Below are positions 35,277 through 44,485 of a DNA stretch of 64,000 nucleotides, piece by piece (the first letter of the stretch is position 1; every line of letters starts with the position of its first letter). Source of the DNA: Gallionella sp. (GTDB lineage: Bacteria > Pseudomonadota > Gammaproteobacteria > Burkholderiales > Gallionellaceae); assembly GCA_023259035.1 (NCBI GenBank), contig JAHFRA010000003.1, positions 1 to 64,000 on the forward strand. The letters run 5' to 3'. Below the pieces are notes generated by a model, which was given only the letters and a program-made list of their open reading frames with translations, had not been told where the DNA came from and made no database searches. Position numbers and translations under genes: made by a program.

Positions 35277-36236
35277 TCAGTTTGCTTTTGCGCTTTCTTC
35301 TTGAATCATCATCTGAATGACATCCCTCATTCTGGAGGATGCTCGCCATCCCAGCACTCTTTCAGCTTTATCGGCGCAACCCTGGCTCCAGAGTAAATCG
35401 GTCGGGCGGAATAGCGCGGGATTTGACACCACATGATCACGCCAGTCCAACCCTAAATTCTCAAAAGCACATTTCACAAACTCCTCCAACGAGTTCGCTT
35501 CACCCGTTGCAACAATGAAGTCATCCGCTTTCTCCTGCTGGAGTATTTTCCACATAGCCTCAACATACTCGGGCGCCCACCCCCAATCGCGCACAATATC
35601 TAACTTGCCGAGCTCCAGTTTTTCTTTCGAACCTTGCGCTATGCGACAAGCTGCTGAAATAATTTTTCGCGTCACGAAACGGGGCGGGCGCAACGGCGAT
35701 TCATGATTAAATAAAATCCCGTTACACGCAAACAAACCATACGCCTCACGGTAATTGGCCACCAGCCAGTGCGCCGATGCCTTGGCAATGCCGTAAGGGC
35801 TACGCGGGTGAAAAGGCACGCCTTCATTTGCGGCCATTACCCCCACATCACCAAAGCACTCACTGGAACCTGCGTGATACACCTTAATCGGTTTCTCAAG
35901 AAACCGCACCCCCTCAAGCAAATTTAACGTACCCTGGGTTATACTTTCCAGCGTTTCAACCGGCTGCTCAAATGAGAGGCCGACTGAGCTCTGTCCCGAA
36001 AGAAAATACACCTCATCGGGGTTGCTACGCTTCAAGGTAGTCAATACGCTTCTGAAATCATTCGATGCCATGGAAACCAAAGTCACCTGATCTCTGATCC
36101 CAAGTACTTTCAAATTGCTGAAAGTAGCTACTTGGGCATCACGGGACGTGCCCCATACTTCGTAACCCTTACACAGCAGCAACTGCGCAAGGTATGCACC
36201 ATCCTGTCCGCCCACGCCACAAATCAAAGCCCTCAT
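35277..36236 (-). CDS. gmd: GDP-mannose 4,6-dehydratase-like enzyme
   Basis: A 319-residue extended SDR of the Gmd family. The ATG at 36236 (GGGAGAA upstream) gives MRALICGVGGQDGAYLAQLL with the NADP loop GxxGQDG typical of Gmd. The catalytic motifs are present: HAGSSECFGD and RSPYGIAKASAHW (YxxxK). FNHESPLRPPRFVTRKI and IVRDWGWAPEYVEAMW are also Gmd hallmarks. It makes GDP-4-keto-6-deoxymannose, precursor of GDP-fucose, -rhamnose or -perosamine. No reductase or aminotransferase partner is in the window. It is slightly short for the family. Confidence 0.85.
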   Translation of the reverse strand: MRALICGVGGQDGAYLAQLLLCKGYEVWGTSRDAQVATFSNLKVLGIRDQVTLVSMASNDFRSVLTTLKRSNPDEVYFLSGQSSVGLSFEQPVETLESITQGTLNLLEGVRFLEKPIKVYHAGSSECFGDVGVMAANEGVPFHPRSPYGIAKASAHWLVANYREAYGLFACNGILFNHESPLRPPRFVTRKIISAACRIAQGSKEKLELGKLDIVRDWGWAPEYVEAMWKILQQEKADDFIVATGEANSLEEFVKCAFENLGLDWRDHVVSNPALFRPTDLLWSQGCADKAERVLGWRASSRMRDVIQMMIQEESAKAN

Positions 36237-36342
36237 TGATTTCTCCCTGAAATAAACTGTCGGCCCAAAAATTATCGGCTGATTCAATAATTATTCTCTG
36301 CATAGCAATACAAAGATACACTTAGATGTGTATTCATCTGTA

Positions 36343-37296
36343 TTACCCTTCTTGCTGGGCTATATTGGACTCATGCCCCCAGGCAATGCCCGACAAATAT
36401 TCTCGCCGCTCACTCGTGCCATTTTGATAATCACGGGTCTGATTATCCGCCACCAGCAAATTCTTCTGCTCGGATCGCCGAAAAGTACTACTTGTATTCC
36501 AGTTTTCCTTCTCGTAACTGCCCCCGTCCCGTCCAACCACAAGCACTTTCATTCTTTTGCGCATAATTTGCCTGGTCAATCCACTCCTCCCGCCCTCGAA
36601 TCTATAGGCGTCCATTTTATCTTTTATCACCGGACATTTAAGGCTACTCATAACCCGGGAGGAAATCATGAAGGCGTTTGTCCGCAAATGGTAATTCGGA
36701 AAAGGTTGAAAATAAATTAGAGACAATAAATAGTCTCCTAAATTATCCCAAAGACCCTCATCGACGGACCGGTAAAAATCCCGCGCAGCAGTACCGCCAA
36801 GAATCGCTCTTCTCCAGAAGGGCTTGTTTTTATATACGCCGTAATGCTGCTGAGCCACATCAAAAATATCTCTCAAAATGAACGACTCTAACCTATGACT
36901 TTCCCACGAGCCAGTGGCGCCCACCAAGCCGACTCCGGGACGAGAAATATGATGGTGAAGTTTACTTAACCAGCCAGAATCTAAAATCTCGCTGAATGAA
37001 TTCAGAAAACAAAAGTAGTTGTATTCGGCAGCATAGCGCTGGACAACGACGAAATAGGCGCTAATATCGAACCCCGCATCGGGCACGTCAAGAGAGTAAT
37101 GCTGAAATGGTGCCAGCACCTTTAAATATTCATCTTTTTCGGATGGCGATTCGAATCCTTTAAATACGATCAGAAGGTCGTGCTCCATCCCTCCTGGATG
37201 TGTCTGGTACGAGTCGAGGAAACGCTTTAAAGGCGCGATGCCGTTATGTGCACGAACCAAGTGGGCGACACAAAGTTCTTTCTGCGGCTGGATCAT
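36343..37296 (-). CDS. putative glycosyltransferase, divergent
   Basis: A 317-residue protein. It begins CVAHLVRAHNGIAPLKRFLD and has DAGFDISAYFVVVQ, then NYFCFLNSFSEILDSGWLSK, a pattern of a weak GT-A fold with the metal-binding DxD replaced by LNS. GLVGATGSWES and RTNAFMISSRVM also fit divergent glycan glycosyltransferases. The C-terminal 60 residues are polar and end GIAWGHESNIAQQEG. I cannot assign a family with certainty. It lies 6 bp after a GT2 gene on the same strand. Confidence 0.55.
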   Translation of the reverse strand: MIQPQKELCVAHLVRAHNGIAPLKRFLDSYQTHPGGMEHDLLIVFKGFESPSEKDEYLKVLAPFQHYSLDVPDAGFDISAYFVVVQRYAAEYNYFCFLNSFSEILDSGWLSKLHHHISRPGVGLVGATGSWESHRLESFILRDIFDVAQQHYGVYKNKPFWRRAILGGTAARDFYRSVDEGLWDNLGDYLLSLIYFQPFPNYHLRTNAFMISSRVMSSLKCPVIKDKMDAYRFEGGRSGLTRQIMRKRMKVLVVGRDGGSYEKENWNTSSTFRRSEQKNLLVADNQTRDYQNGTSERREYLSGIAWGHESNIAQQEG

Positions 37297-37302
37297 GGAA
37301 AG

Positions 37303-38484
37303 TTAGTCAGTCGAACCCGTTAACGATTCTGGGGAAATCTGTTCGAAAACATCGAGTATCGTAAGAAAGCTCCCTTCCACTTTCTGCATGATAGGAGTGT
37401 CTGGATGCGAACGGGACTCCTCCAAGAATGTCTTGTACCGTTCTGGGGCCATTCTCTTGATGATGGAGAGCATAAAAGTGTAACGCAGCCATTCGTTAAA
37501 CCGCATTTTTTTTCGCAACTGCTGATAGGCTTTTCCTACGTTACTACCCGTGTGTAACCCATCATAAATAGCTAGTATCTGAATTAGCCGGTAACGATCG
37601 TAATTAACTCTAATATCCAGTTCGATGCCGAAGTTTACGGCAAGCGTTTCCATCGCAACCAGCCAGGATGTATTCATCGTGACACCCGGCAAAATCACCT
37701 CCTTCAACCGATTCACCATTTCCTTATCAGGAAGATTATTAAGAAATTCGTTTCCATGATTCTCTGCGTCATTGAAATAATAATAGCCGAATGATTTTGG
37801 GCTGATACCTATCGTTACCAGCGGCTGAGGCACAACAAGAATGCGTTCTGCCTTAAGCATCATGACATTGGAGGCATAATAATCGGGGTACGGAGACTGG
37901 TAGAACGGGCCATAGGGTTTTAGTTTTTCGATGAGCGCTCTGCTCACTAGGGAAAATTGCATGTTGTAATCGAATGTCACCCGGAAATTCAGCGAATCGT
38001 TGGCGAATTCCAGCGCTTTGCTTTTTTCAAGCCAGAACGGTTCTTGAGCGAATTGAAAAATCTTTCTGGTATCGTATGAAGCCAAACAGCCATCTGGTAC
38101 TCCTGGCATGACACCAGGATAGGCATACAAAAATGCACTGGTATAGATGAAATCTGGCGCATCGTATTTCTTGATCAAGCTGCTCAAGGTGGAAAAGTAG
38201 CCTTGCATCAGGCAGTCATCATCCCCCAACATAATGACGTAATCGCCATCGCTCTTGTCAATAGCGTTATTCCAGTTATCGGTAACTGGAACAAAGCGAC
38301 CAGTGCGGAAATACTTAATACGTATATCGCCAAGCGACTTAATATAGCCAGCAACATCCTCTTCTGAGAAATTATCGGAAACGATGATCTCCCAGTTGCC
38401 GTAGTCCTGACGACGCACTGTTTCAATTGCGTGAGAGAGCAGTTCAAGGCGATTACGCGTTGGCAACAATACCGAAAATTTCAT
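37303..38484 (-). CDS. GT2 glycosyltransferase
   Basis: A 393-residue family-2 glycosyltransferase: FSVLLPTRNRLELLSHAIET, VSDNFSEEDVAGYI, and the metal site YVIMLGDDDCLMQGYF. The GT-A domain takes up the first 230 residues; the rest is helical and poorly conserved. The start ATG overlaps the sulfotransferase stop by 4 bases (ATGA), so the two are co-translated. GC content is low compared with housekeeping genes in the window. Confidence 0.87.
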   Translation of the reverse strand: MKFSVLLPTRNRLELLSHAIETVRRQDYGNWEIIVSDNFSEEDVAGYIKSLGDIRIKYFRTGRFVPVTDNWNNAIDKSDGDYVIMLGDDDCLMQGYFSTLSSLIKKYDAPDFIYTSAFLYAYPGVMPGVPDGCLASYDTRKIFQFAQEPFWLEKSKALEFANDSLNFRVTFDYNMQFSLVSRALIEKLKPYGPFYQSPYPDYYASNVMMLKAERILVVPQPLVTIGISPKSFGYYYFNDAENHGNEFLNNLPDKEMVNRLKEVILPGVTMNTSWLVAMETLAVNFGIELDIRVNYDRYRLIQILAIYDGLHTGSNVGKAYQQLRKKMRFNEWLRYTFMLSIIKRMAPERYKTFLEESRSHPDTPIMQKVEGSFLTILDVFEQISPESLTGSTD

Positions 38485-39422
38485 AGCCAGTGATCCAGAT
38501 TCACGCCCAGCAGCTCCTGCAGTTTCAAAATATCCTCCCTGAAATTTCCACGCAGCCAGTCATATTGTTTGTTCGATAACCTATCACGCACACTGGTCTT
38601 CTTGTTGCACGGCAACCGGTTAATTATATTTAACCTGGCTTGCTGACCAAGACATTTCTCAATAAACTGAATAATGGAACGCGCAAATCCCAAACAAAAT
38701 ATTTGATACATATTGTGGCGCGTTCTTTCACTTCCAGCGTTGTGTCGTTCGGTCACACTAACGGGATAGGCCGGAACCCCAAGAAACTCAAAAAGCGATG
38801 CCACTACCGAGGCAGTTGAATTGGCAAACTCTTCAAAGAAAACAATCCGTATCCTGTCTTTGCCAAACAGCTCGATATACTCTTTAACCGCCTCAAAGTA
38901 CAACCCCCGTCGCACATGCCAGAATATAGGATCATAATGCTGTTCAATGCGATCAGTCTCAAGACACAATGACTCCCAAAAATTGTTATTTTGAAACTTT
39001 GCAGCGATTGAATGTTGATATTCCGAATACGCCCGGTCAACAGGATTGCGCAACATGATGATAATCTTGGCGGATGGATTCCATGCATGGATGCGGTTTG
39101 CGGCCTGCGGGCAAGACAGGTAGTCAGTAGATGCTTCGCCAGATATTGCACCTGCTGGAGCGTCCTGGAATAAGGCCAGATAATCAGCCTTTGTACTGAC
39201 AATCCCTGCATGAAAGTACTTCTTTCCAAATTCAAAAACATCCGTCGAGTACCCACAAAAAAACCTGGGCTCCTTGTTTTCCGGCATAAATATCTGCGGG
39301 TGCTGCTGTAGATACCGGTATAGCGAGGTCGTGCCCGCTTTAGGGGCACCAACTATCAAAAAGTGAGGCGGTATATTTACAATGGTTTCCTCACCTGCCC
39401 ATTGCTTTTCAAAGTTGTCCAT
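38481..39422 (-). CDS. PAPS-dependent sulfotransferase
   Basis: A 313-residue sulfotransferase. The 5'-phosphosulfate loop is FLIVGAPKAGTTSLYRYLQQ and the 3'-phosphate site is IIMLRNPVDRAYSEYQHSIA. Both match the sulfotransferase domain family that acts on carbohydrates. It should transfer sulfate from PAPS to a sugar of the surface glycan. It sits inside the minus-strand glycan operon, overlapping the GT2 gene downstream. Sulfation of a bacterial exopolysaccharide or LPS is uncommon. PAPS synthesis genes are not in the window. Confidence 0.9.
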   Translation of the reverse strand: MDNFEKQWAGEETIVNIPPHFLIVGAPKAGTTSLYRYLQQHPQIFMPENKEPRFFCGYSTDVFEFGKKYFHAGIVSTKADYLALFQDAPAGAISGEASTDYLSCPQAANRIHAWNPSAKIIIMLRNPVDRAYSEYQHSIAAKFQNNNFWESLCLETDRIEQHYDPIFWHVRRGLYFEAVKEYIELFGKDRIRIVFFEEFANSTASVVASLFEFLGVPAYPVSVTERHNAGSERTRHNMYQIFCLGFARSIIQFIEKCLGQQARLNIINRLPCNKKTSVRDRLSNKQYDWLRGNFREDILKLQELLGVNLDHWL

Positions 39423-39577
39423 TCAATCCCCACCTTCATGCACGCATTTCTTTGCAAAGTAACATCCCCATGCGTTACGCCAGTGTGGCACCACCACAAT
39501 ACCCAGCTATCGCACCCGCGTTTCGGCAAGAGCGAGGAAATAGCCTCAATCGTTACGTCTGACTATGTGGAACACAT

Positions 39578-40732
39578 TTACTTTAAAGAGCTGATCTTAA
39601 CAACCTCTTCCACATAGCCGCGGCGCATCCAGTAAAGCCCCCGGCTCACATCTAGATTTGGCATATCCTCTGCAATCAAATCCTGCACCCGGAATGGATT
39701 GGCTTCGTGGTTGATGGATAAAAAGATGTTCGTTGAAGCCTTGATCTTCTCCCAGTAGCCCTTGGCTATCAAGATATCCATCTCTGTCAGGCTGTCTACA
39801 TTGACAATCAGGTCGTACTTTTTATCCTCATCCAGAAACGTCTGCGGCATGCATATCTTGATCTTCTGCGACGACCCGGCACTTGACTCTCCATCCAGGC
39901 AAACCTGTTCTTCGCCCAACGTACGACCCAGAAAGTAGGCTTGAGCCGTCGCCGTCATCGGGATATCTACTATCGTATAGTCCTTTATTCCCAACTCGTG
40001 TGCGTAATAGGCCGTACGCCCCAATCCGGCACCGATTTCCAGAACGCGCGGGTGCTCGATCCCTTTGACCAGCTGCTTGATGCGCCATGCCTGATACAGC
40101 GCCTGCGGCACCCGATAAGACACGACACCACGAGAAGTACGCAGGCCGAACTCATCCGGAAACGGATTCGGCACAGTGAATGCCCAGCAGGCCTGGCTTA
40201 ACTTTGCCAGTATGGCCTCCGCATCATAAGGCACCCCTTCAACCGCCGACCACGTCTCCGTGTTGTCCAGCGGAATAGCACCCACCGCTTCGGCAAACCG
40301 CACCAGACCATCCAGACACAGCTTGGCATATGCCTCACGAACATCAGTTTGCTCAAACTCCTTCGGGCACGATTTTCTAAGCATATCAAAGCCATGAAAT
40401 AAATCGTTTGTGCCTGGATAGCGGTAAATCTCGGCAATGCGCTTTTCATCGCCTGCCATCAGTGCATCATGAATCGGCTCGTGATGGGAATTAAAAAAGT
40501 GTTTCCACATCGACTCCCCGAGATCAGATTTATTGGCGCTCTGGTACGCTACGGTGAAACGCCGGATCAATTCCGAATCTATTGCCTCATGAGGCTCGAC
40601 TACAGCTGCTGCAAGTGCCATCAACAAATTCTCGCGGTGAAACATCAGCCCTCGCGAACGCTCTTTCCCCGATGTCCCTGAATTGGGCTTATTGACCCAA
40701 CTCCTTGCCATTCTTGCCAGGCTTGTTTTCAT
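39578..40732 (-). CDS. putative sugar O-methyltransferase, duplicate 1
   Basis: A 384-residue protein. Residues about 128-377 are the same as in the 398-residue gene next upstream, including the SAM-binding VLEIGAGLGRTAYYAHELG, YTIVDIPMTATAQAYFLG and YDLIVNVDSLTEMDILIAK. The N-terminal 128 residues (MKTSLARMARSWVNKPNSG) differ but are alignable in parts (DLGESMWKHFFNSHHEPIHD against DLGDSMWKTISGLNQQAHDT). Product: probable methylation of a glycan hydroxyl. The exact repeat suggests recent duplication or gene conversion. Confidence 0.78.
   Translation of the reverse strand: MKTSLARMARSWVNKPNSGTSGKERSRGLMFHRENLLMALAAAVVEPHEAIDSELIRRFTVAYQSANKSDLGESMWKHFFNSHHEPIHDALMAGDEKRIAEIYRYPGTNDLFHGFDMLRKSCPKEFEQTDVREAYAKLCLDGLVRFAEAVGAIPLDNTETWSAVEGVPYDAEAILAKLSQACWAFTVPNPFPDEFGLRTSRGVVSYRVPQALYQAWRIKQLVKGIEHPRVLEIGAGLGRTAYYAHELGIKDYTIVDIPMTATAQAYFLGRTLGEEQVCLDGESSAGSSQKIKICMPQTFLDEDKKYDLIVNVDSLTEMDILIAKGYWEKIKASTNIFLSINHEANPFRVQDLIAEDMPNLDVSRGLYWMRRGYVEEVVKISSLK
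39602..40347. repeat. 746-bp exact direct repeat, copy 1
   Basis: Bases 39602-40347 recur at 40821-41566 with an offset of 1219. Three shadow ORFs in other frames (39828-40088, 39883-40068, 39941-40201) are also repeated with the same protein sequence, which shows identity at the DNA level and not only in protein. The match stops abruptly at both ends. Confidence 0.93.
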
Positions 40733-40805
40733 ACAACAATCTTCCTTGTCATATTCACCCTATAACTTTTGGAACAACAGTTGTTGTCAATTACTTGTGC
40801 ATGTC

Positions 40806-42002
40806 CTACTTGGCTTCTATAACCTCTTCCACATAGCCGCGGCGCATCCAGTAAAGCCCCCGGCTCACATCTAGATTTGGCATATCCTCTGCAATCAAAT
40901 CCTGCACCCGGAATGGATTGGCTTCGTGGTTGATGGATAAAAAGATGTTCGTTGAAGCCTTGATCTTCTCCCAGTAGCCCTTGGCTATCAAGATATCCAT
41001 CTCTGTCAGGCTGTCTACATTGACAATCAGGTCGTACTTTTTATCCTCATCCAGAAACGTCTGCGGCATGCATATCTTGATCTTCTGCGACGACCCGGCA
41101 CTTGACTCTCCATCCAGGCAAACCTGTTCTTCGCCCAACGTACGACCCAGAAAGTAGGCTTGAGCCGTCGCCGTCATCGGGATATCTACTATCGTATAGT
41201 CCTTTATTCCCAACTCGTGTGCGTAATAGGCCGTACGCCCCAATCCGGCACCGATTTCCAGAACGCGCGGGTGCTCGATCCCTTTGACCAGCTGCTTGAT
41301 GCGCCATGCCTGATACAGCGCCTGCGGCACCCGATAAGACACGACACCACGAGAAGTACGCAGGCCGAACTCATCCGGAAACGGATTCGGCACAGTGAAT
41401 GCCCAGCAGGCCTGGCTTAACTTTGCCAGTATGGCCTCCGCATCATAAGGCACCCCTTCAACCGCCGACCACGTCTCCGTGTTGTCCAGCGGAATAGCAC
41501 CCACCGCTTCGGCAAACCGCACCAGACCATCCAGACACAGCTTGGCATATGCCTCACGAACATCAGGCTGTTCAAACTCCCGCTGGCAGGCTCGTCTTAA
41601 AAAATCGTAGCCGAAAAACAGCTCGCTATTGCCTGGATTATGGTAAAGCTCGGTAATACGTTTTATATTGCCGACCATCAAGGTATCGTGCGCTTGCTGG
41701 TTTAAACCGGATATTGTCTTCCACATGGAGTCGCCAAGATCGGCCTTATTTGCTCTGTGGTAGAAATCAATGATTCGCTCAATCAATGGGGTGTCAATGA
41801 TATGATGGTCATCAATGGACACTGAGGCGGAAATGGCAGATGACAAGGAAATATTACGATGAATAACGCGAGCCATTGCCACACCACCAATTGGAGAGTT
41901 GGGCGGCGATGGCATTGTCATCACCGAATCGTCCGCATGGATCAAAAGCCTGATTCTCACTGCCAGTCGCCCTGCCAATCTTTTCAAACTTTCAATTATC
42001 AT
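40806..42002 (-). CDS. putative sugar O-methyltransferase, duplicate 2
   Basis: A 398-residue protein, second copy of the pair. Its C-terminal 270 residues are the shared block; residues 1-145 are its own (MIIESLKRLAGRLAVRIRLL; then RVIHRNISLSSAISASVSID). The last residues are EEVIEAK against EEVVKISSLK in copy 1. It starts 3 bp after wzt and probably belongs to the exporter operon. Some ABC-exported O-antigens are capped by methyl groups that Wzt recognises. A link to chain termination is possible here but not shown. Confidence 0.78.
   Translation of the reverse strand: MIIESLKRLAGRLAVRIRLLIHADDSVMTMPSPPNSPIGGVAMARVIHRNISLSSAISASVSIDDHHIIDTPLIERIIDFYHRANKADLGDSMWKTISGLNQQAHDTLMVGNIKRITELYHNPGNSELFFGYDFLRRACQREFEQPDVREAYAKLCLDGLVRFAEAVGAIPLDNTETWSAVEGVPYDAEAILAKLSQACWAFTVPNPFPDEFGLRTSRGVVSYRVPQALYQAWRIKQLVKGIEHPRVLEIGAGLGRTAYYAHELGIKDYTIVDIPMTATAQAYFLGRTLGEEQVCLDGESSAGSSQKIKICMPQTFLDEDKKYDLIVNVDSLTEMDILIAKGYWEKIKASTNIFLSINHEANPFRVQDLIAEDMPNLDVSRGLYWMRRGYVEEVIEAK
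40821..41566. repeat. 746-bp exact direct repeat, copy 2
   Basis: Second copy of the segment at 39602-40347, encoding the shared C-terminal methyltransferase block. Upstream of the match (41567 onward) the two genes differ at most codons. Confidence 0.93.
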
Positions 42003-42005
42003 TTT

Positions 42006-43286
42006 TTAGCCTAATTTCTCGACATCCCAATCAAGAACAGGTCGCACAGCACCGGGAAAATCATTCATTGGCATTCCTCTCGTACGAGTAGGTACGTCAA
42101 TTAATGGATCGATCACATCAAACGAGCAAGCGCTATGTTCGTGAAAGTGCAGTATTTTTGTGGGTTCATAGGAGACTAAGCCGAATCCAATAAAATATGT
42201 CACCTGATTGAGAAAGTTTGCCGGCACACGGCATATCGCCTTGTACTTTCCCGGCTTGTACCTTTGCATCTTTGCAGCCGCAAACGAGACGAATGCATAG
42301 CGACCGCCATCCATCATAAAGTCGAGCCTCGGCAACAACTCGCGCTCTGAGTCTTGCAACACCTCAAACGTAACTGCAACACGCACTTCCTGATTGATAA
42401 TAATTTGAGTCACTGCCACACCACTGGGATCCAGGATAGAAACCGATAATAATTGGGCATATTCATCGCCAATTTTTCTGCTCTGAAAGTTAATCTCAGC
42501 CCCGCTATCACCCTTGGTGTAGAAACTTACGACGTCACTGGCGGCACCAGCCTTTACCACCTGCCCTGCATCCAGCAAAATAGCCTTTGTGCACAAGGAT
42601 GACACCATAGGCAGGCTGTGACTGACGAAAAGCACGGTTCGTCCGTCTGCTCCCACCTCTTCCATTTTCCCCAAGCATTTCTTCTGAAACTGCGCATCGC
42701 CCACCGCTAGCACTTCGTCGATAATCATGATGTCGGGTTCCAGGTGTGCGGCGACGGCAAATGCGAGCCGAACGTACATGCCGCTGGAATAGCGCTTGAC
42801 CGGTGTATCGAGAAATCTTTCCACTTCGGCAAAAGCGATGATTTTATCGAATTTTTTCTTGATGTCTGCCTTGCTCATGCCGAGGATCGCGCCGTTGAGA
42901 TAAATATTCTCGCGTCCGGTAAGTTCGGGATGAAAGCCTGTGCCAACTTCCAGCAGACTGGCAACACGTCCCCTGATCGAGACTTTGCCTGATGTTGGCT
43001 CGGTAATGCGGCTCAGGATTTTCAGCAAGGTAGATTTGCCAGCGCCATTGCGCCCGATGATTCCTACCCGGTCGCCTTGTTGTATATCAAAGCTGACATC
43101 CTTGAGTGCCCAGAATTCTTCGTGGGCCGGGTCATCTTTTGCTTTTGAGAAGGGGTGCGCCAGTTTCTTCAGGGAACGACTGACACCCTGTGCAATTACG
43201 TCATGAAGATTAGTATAAAGTTCCTGTCTTTGATGGCCGATGAGGTACTTTTTCGAAAGATTCTCGACAAGAATAACAGAGGCCAT
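42006..43286 (-). CDS. wzt: polysaccharide ABC exporter, ATP-binding subunit (Wzt)
   Basis: A 426-residue ATPase. Walker A is GRNGAGKSTLLKILSRI, the signature is YSSGMYVRLAFAVAAHL and Walker B is DIMIIDEVLAVGD. After the ATPase (about 1-250) a C-terminal beta-sandwich of about 150 residues (QIIINQEVRVAVTFEVLQD and on) matches the Wzt carbohydrate-binding domain that recognises the finished chain end. It pairs with the permease 2 bp upstream. The route is thus ABC-dependent, with the glycan completed in the cytoplasm. No wzx or wzy was seen. Confidence 0.93.
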   Translation of the reverse strand: MASVILVENLSKKYLIGHQRQELYTNLHDVIAQGVSRSLKKLAHPFSKAKDDPAHEEFWALKDVSFDIQQGDRVGIIGRNGAGKSTLLKILSRITEPTSGKVSIRGRVASLLEVGTGFHPELTGRENIYLNGAILGMSKADIKKKFDKIIAFAEVERFLDTPVKRYSSGMYVRLAFAVAAHLEPDIMIIDEVLAVGDAQFQKKCLGKMEEVGADGRTVLFVSHSLPMVSSLCTKAILLDAGQVVKAGAASDVVSFYTKGDSGAEINFQSRKIGDEYAQLLSVSILDPSGVAVTQIIINQEVRVAVTFEVLQDSERELLPRLDFMMDGGRYAFVSFAAAKMQRYKPGKYKAICRVPANFLNQVTYFIGFGLVSYEPTKILHFHEHSACSFDVIDPLIDVPTRTRGMPMNDFPGAVRPVLDWDVEKLG

Positions 43287-43288
43287 AA

Positions 43289-44119
43289 CTAAATTATGTC
43301 CGTAAAGGTTTTTTCCGTTTTACGGAAATAAGCTATCCCGGTGAACAGCATCACCATAACCAGAATCAGGGAGAGCAAAAAACCAGGCCAGTAAAGCTGA
43401 GCATTGCCCCCCAGTATTGCCCAGCGGAAACCATCAATTACACCCACCATCGGATTCAAGGAATAGAGCAGTCGCCATTGTTCAGGGACGATAGCGCTGC
43501 TAAATCCAACCGGTGAAATATATAACCCAAGCTGTACCACGATTGGGACGATGATTCGAAAATCGCGGTATTTAACGTTTAGTGCCGCGATCCATAGCCC
43601 TGCACCCATGGCGGCGGCAAAGGCCACAAAAATAAATAAGGGTAAAGTAAATATTCGCAGGTTTGGCGCAAAGCCATACCAGGCCATTAACCCCACCAGA
43701 ATCAACCCGGAAATAAGAAAGTCCACGAAGCTGACGATCACCGCGCTGGCAGGGATAACCAGACGCGAAAAATACACCTTCGAAATCACCCCGGCATTGC
43801 TGATCAGGCTGTCTCCGGCACCGCTAAAACCACTGGAGAAAAATTGCCAGGGCAAAAGCGCCGCAAAAACCAGGATCGGATAGGGCACTCCTTCGGAAGG
43901 TAATTTTGCAAGCTTGCTGAAAACCAGTGTAAACACCAACATGGTAATTAATGGACGCCCCAATGCCCACACAATACCAATGGTTGTTTGCTTGTAGCGC
44001 ACCAGAATATCGCGCCAAGCCAAAAAGAAGAGTAGTTCGCGGAAGCCCCAAAGGTCACGCCAATAGTGCCGCTCAGACCGACCTGACTCAATTATCAACA
44101 CCTGTTGTGTTGCACTCAT
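43289..44119 (-). CDS. wzm: polysaccharide ABC exporter, permease subunit (Wzm)
   Basis: A 276-residue ABC-2 type permease. I prefer the ATG at 44119 (MSATQQVLIIESG, then WRDLWGFRELLFFLAWRDIL), 23 codons inside the listed ORF. There are six predicted helices, e.g. PLITMLVFTLVFSKLA, LPLFIFVAFAAAMGAGLWIA and LLSLILVMVMLFTGIAYF. VRYKQTTIGIVWALGRP is the conserved amphipathic entry segment of Wzm/TagG proteins. It moves the lipid-linked glycan across the inner membrane with Wzt. Confidence 0.92.
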   Translation of the reverse strand: MSATQQVLIIESGRSERHYWRDLWGFRELLFFLAWRDILVRYKQTTIGIVWALGRPLITMLVFTLVFSKLAKLPSEGVPYPILVFAALLPWQFFSSGFSGAGDSLISNAGVISKVYFSRLVIPASAVIVSFVDFLISGLILVGLMAWYGFAPNLRIFTLPLFIFVAFAAAMGAGLWIAALNVKYRDFRIIVPIVVQLGLYISPVGFSSAIVPEQWRLLYSLNPMVGVIDGFRWAILGGNAQLYWPGFLLSLILVMVMLFTGIAYFRKTEKTFTDII

Positions 44120-44286
44120 TTGCTTCCGCTTTCTTTCATAGCCTTTTCCATATAACGTTTTCGTTGATTGATTTTGTGGCGATTGCAATCAACTTGCTCC
44201 GTTTGAATTGCACTGTAATTCTGTATTTCTACTCTCATACCTATGGAAGCGCCGATTTATTCGATCGCGTAGTAAACGCACTGTTC

Positions 44287-44395
44287 TCTCCCTGATAAGG
44301 GGGAGTTGGAGGGGGTTTGCTTTTGGCTGAAGGCCTCGCCACGCTTGGCTTACAGCTTCAACCCCTCCCGACCTCCCCTGACAAGAGTAGGAGAA
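44287..44395. repeat. long imperfect inverted repeat
   Basis: The left arm ctctccctgataaggggga-gttggaggggg (44287-44316) and right arm acccctcccgacctcccctg-acaagagtaggag (44361-44393) pair over about 35 bp with mismatches. It resembles the scattered CTCTCCC...GGGAGAG repeats of betaproteobacteria. It lies in the 366-bp gap between the deoxysugar operon and wzm, where no gene is seen. It could end upstream transcription. Confidence 0.5.
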
Positions 44396-44485
44396 AAACA
44401 GCGCGCAATCCAGCAATTGGATTTAATCGGCGTTTCCTTATACTCAAAGATGGCTATTTAGAGTTGTGTTACCCGAGAAATCATT

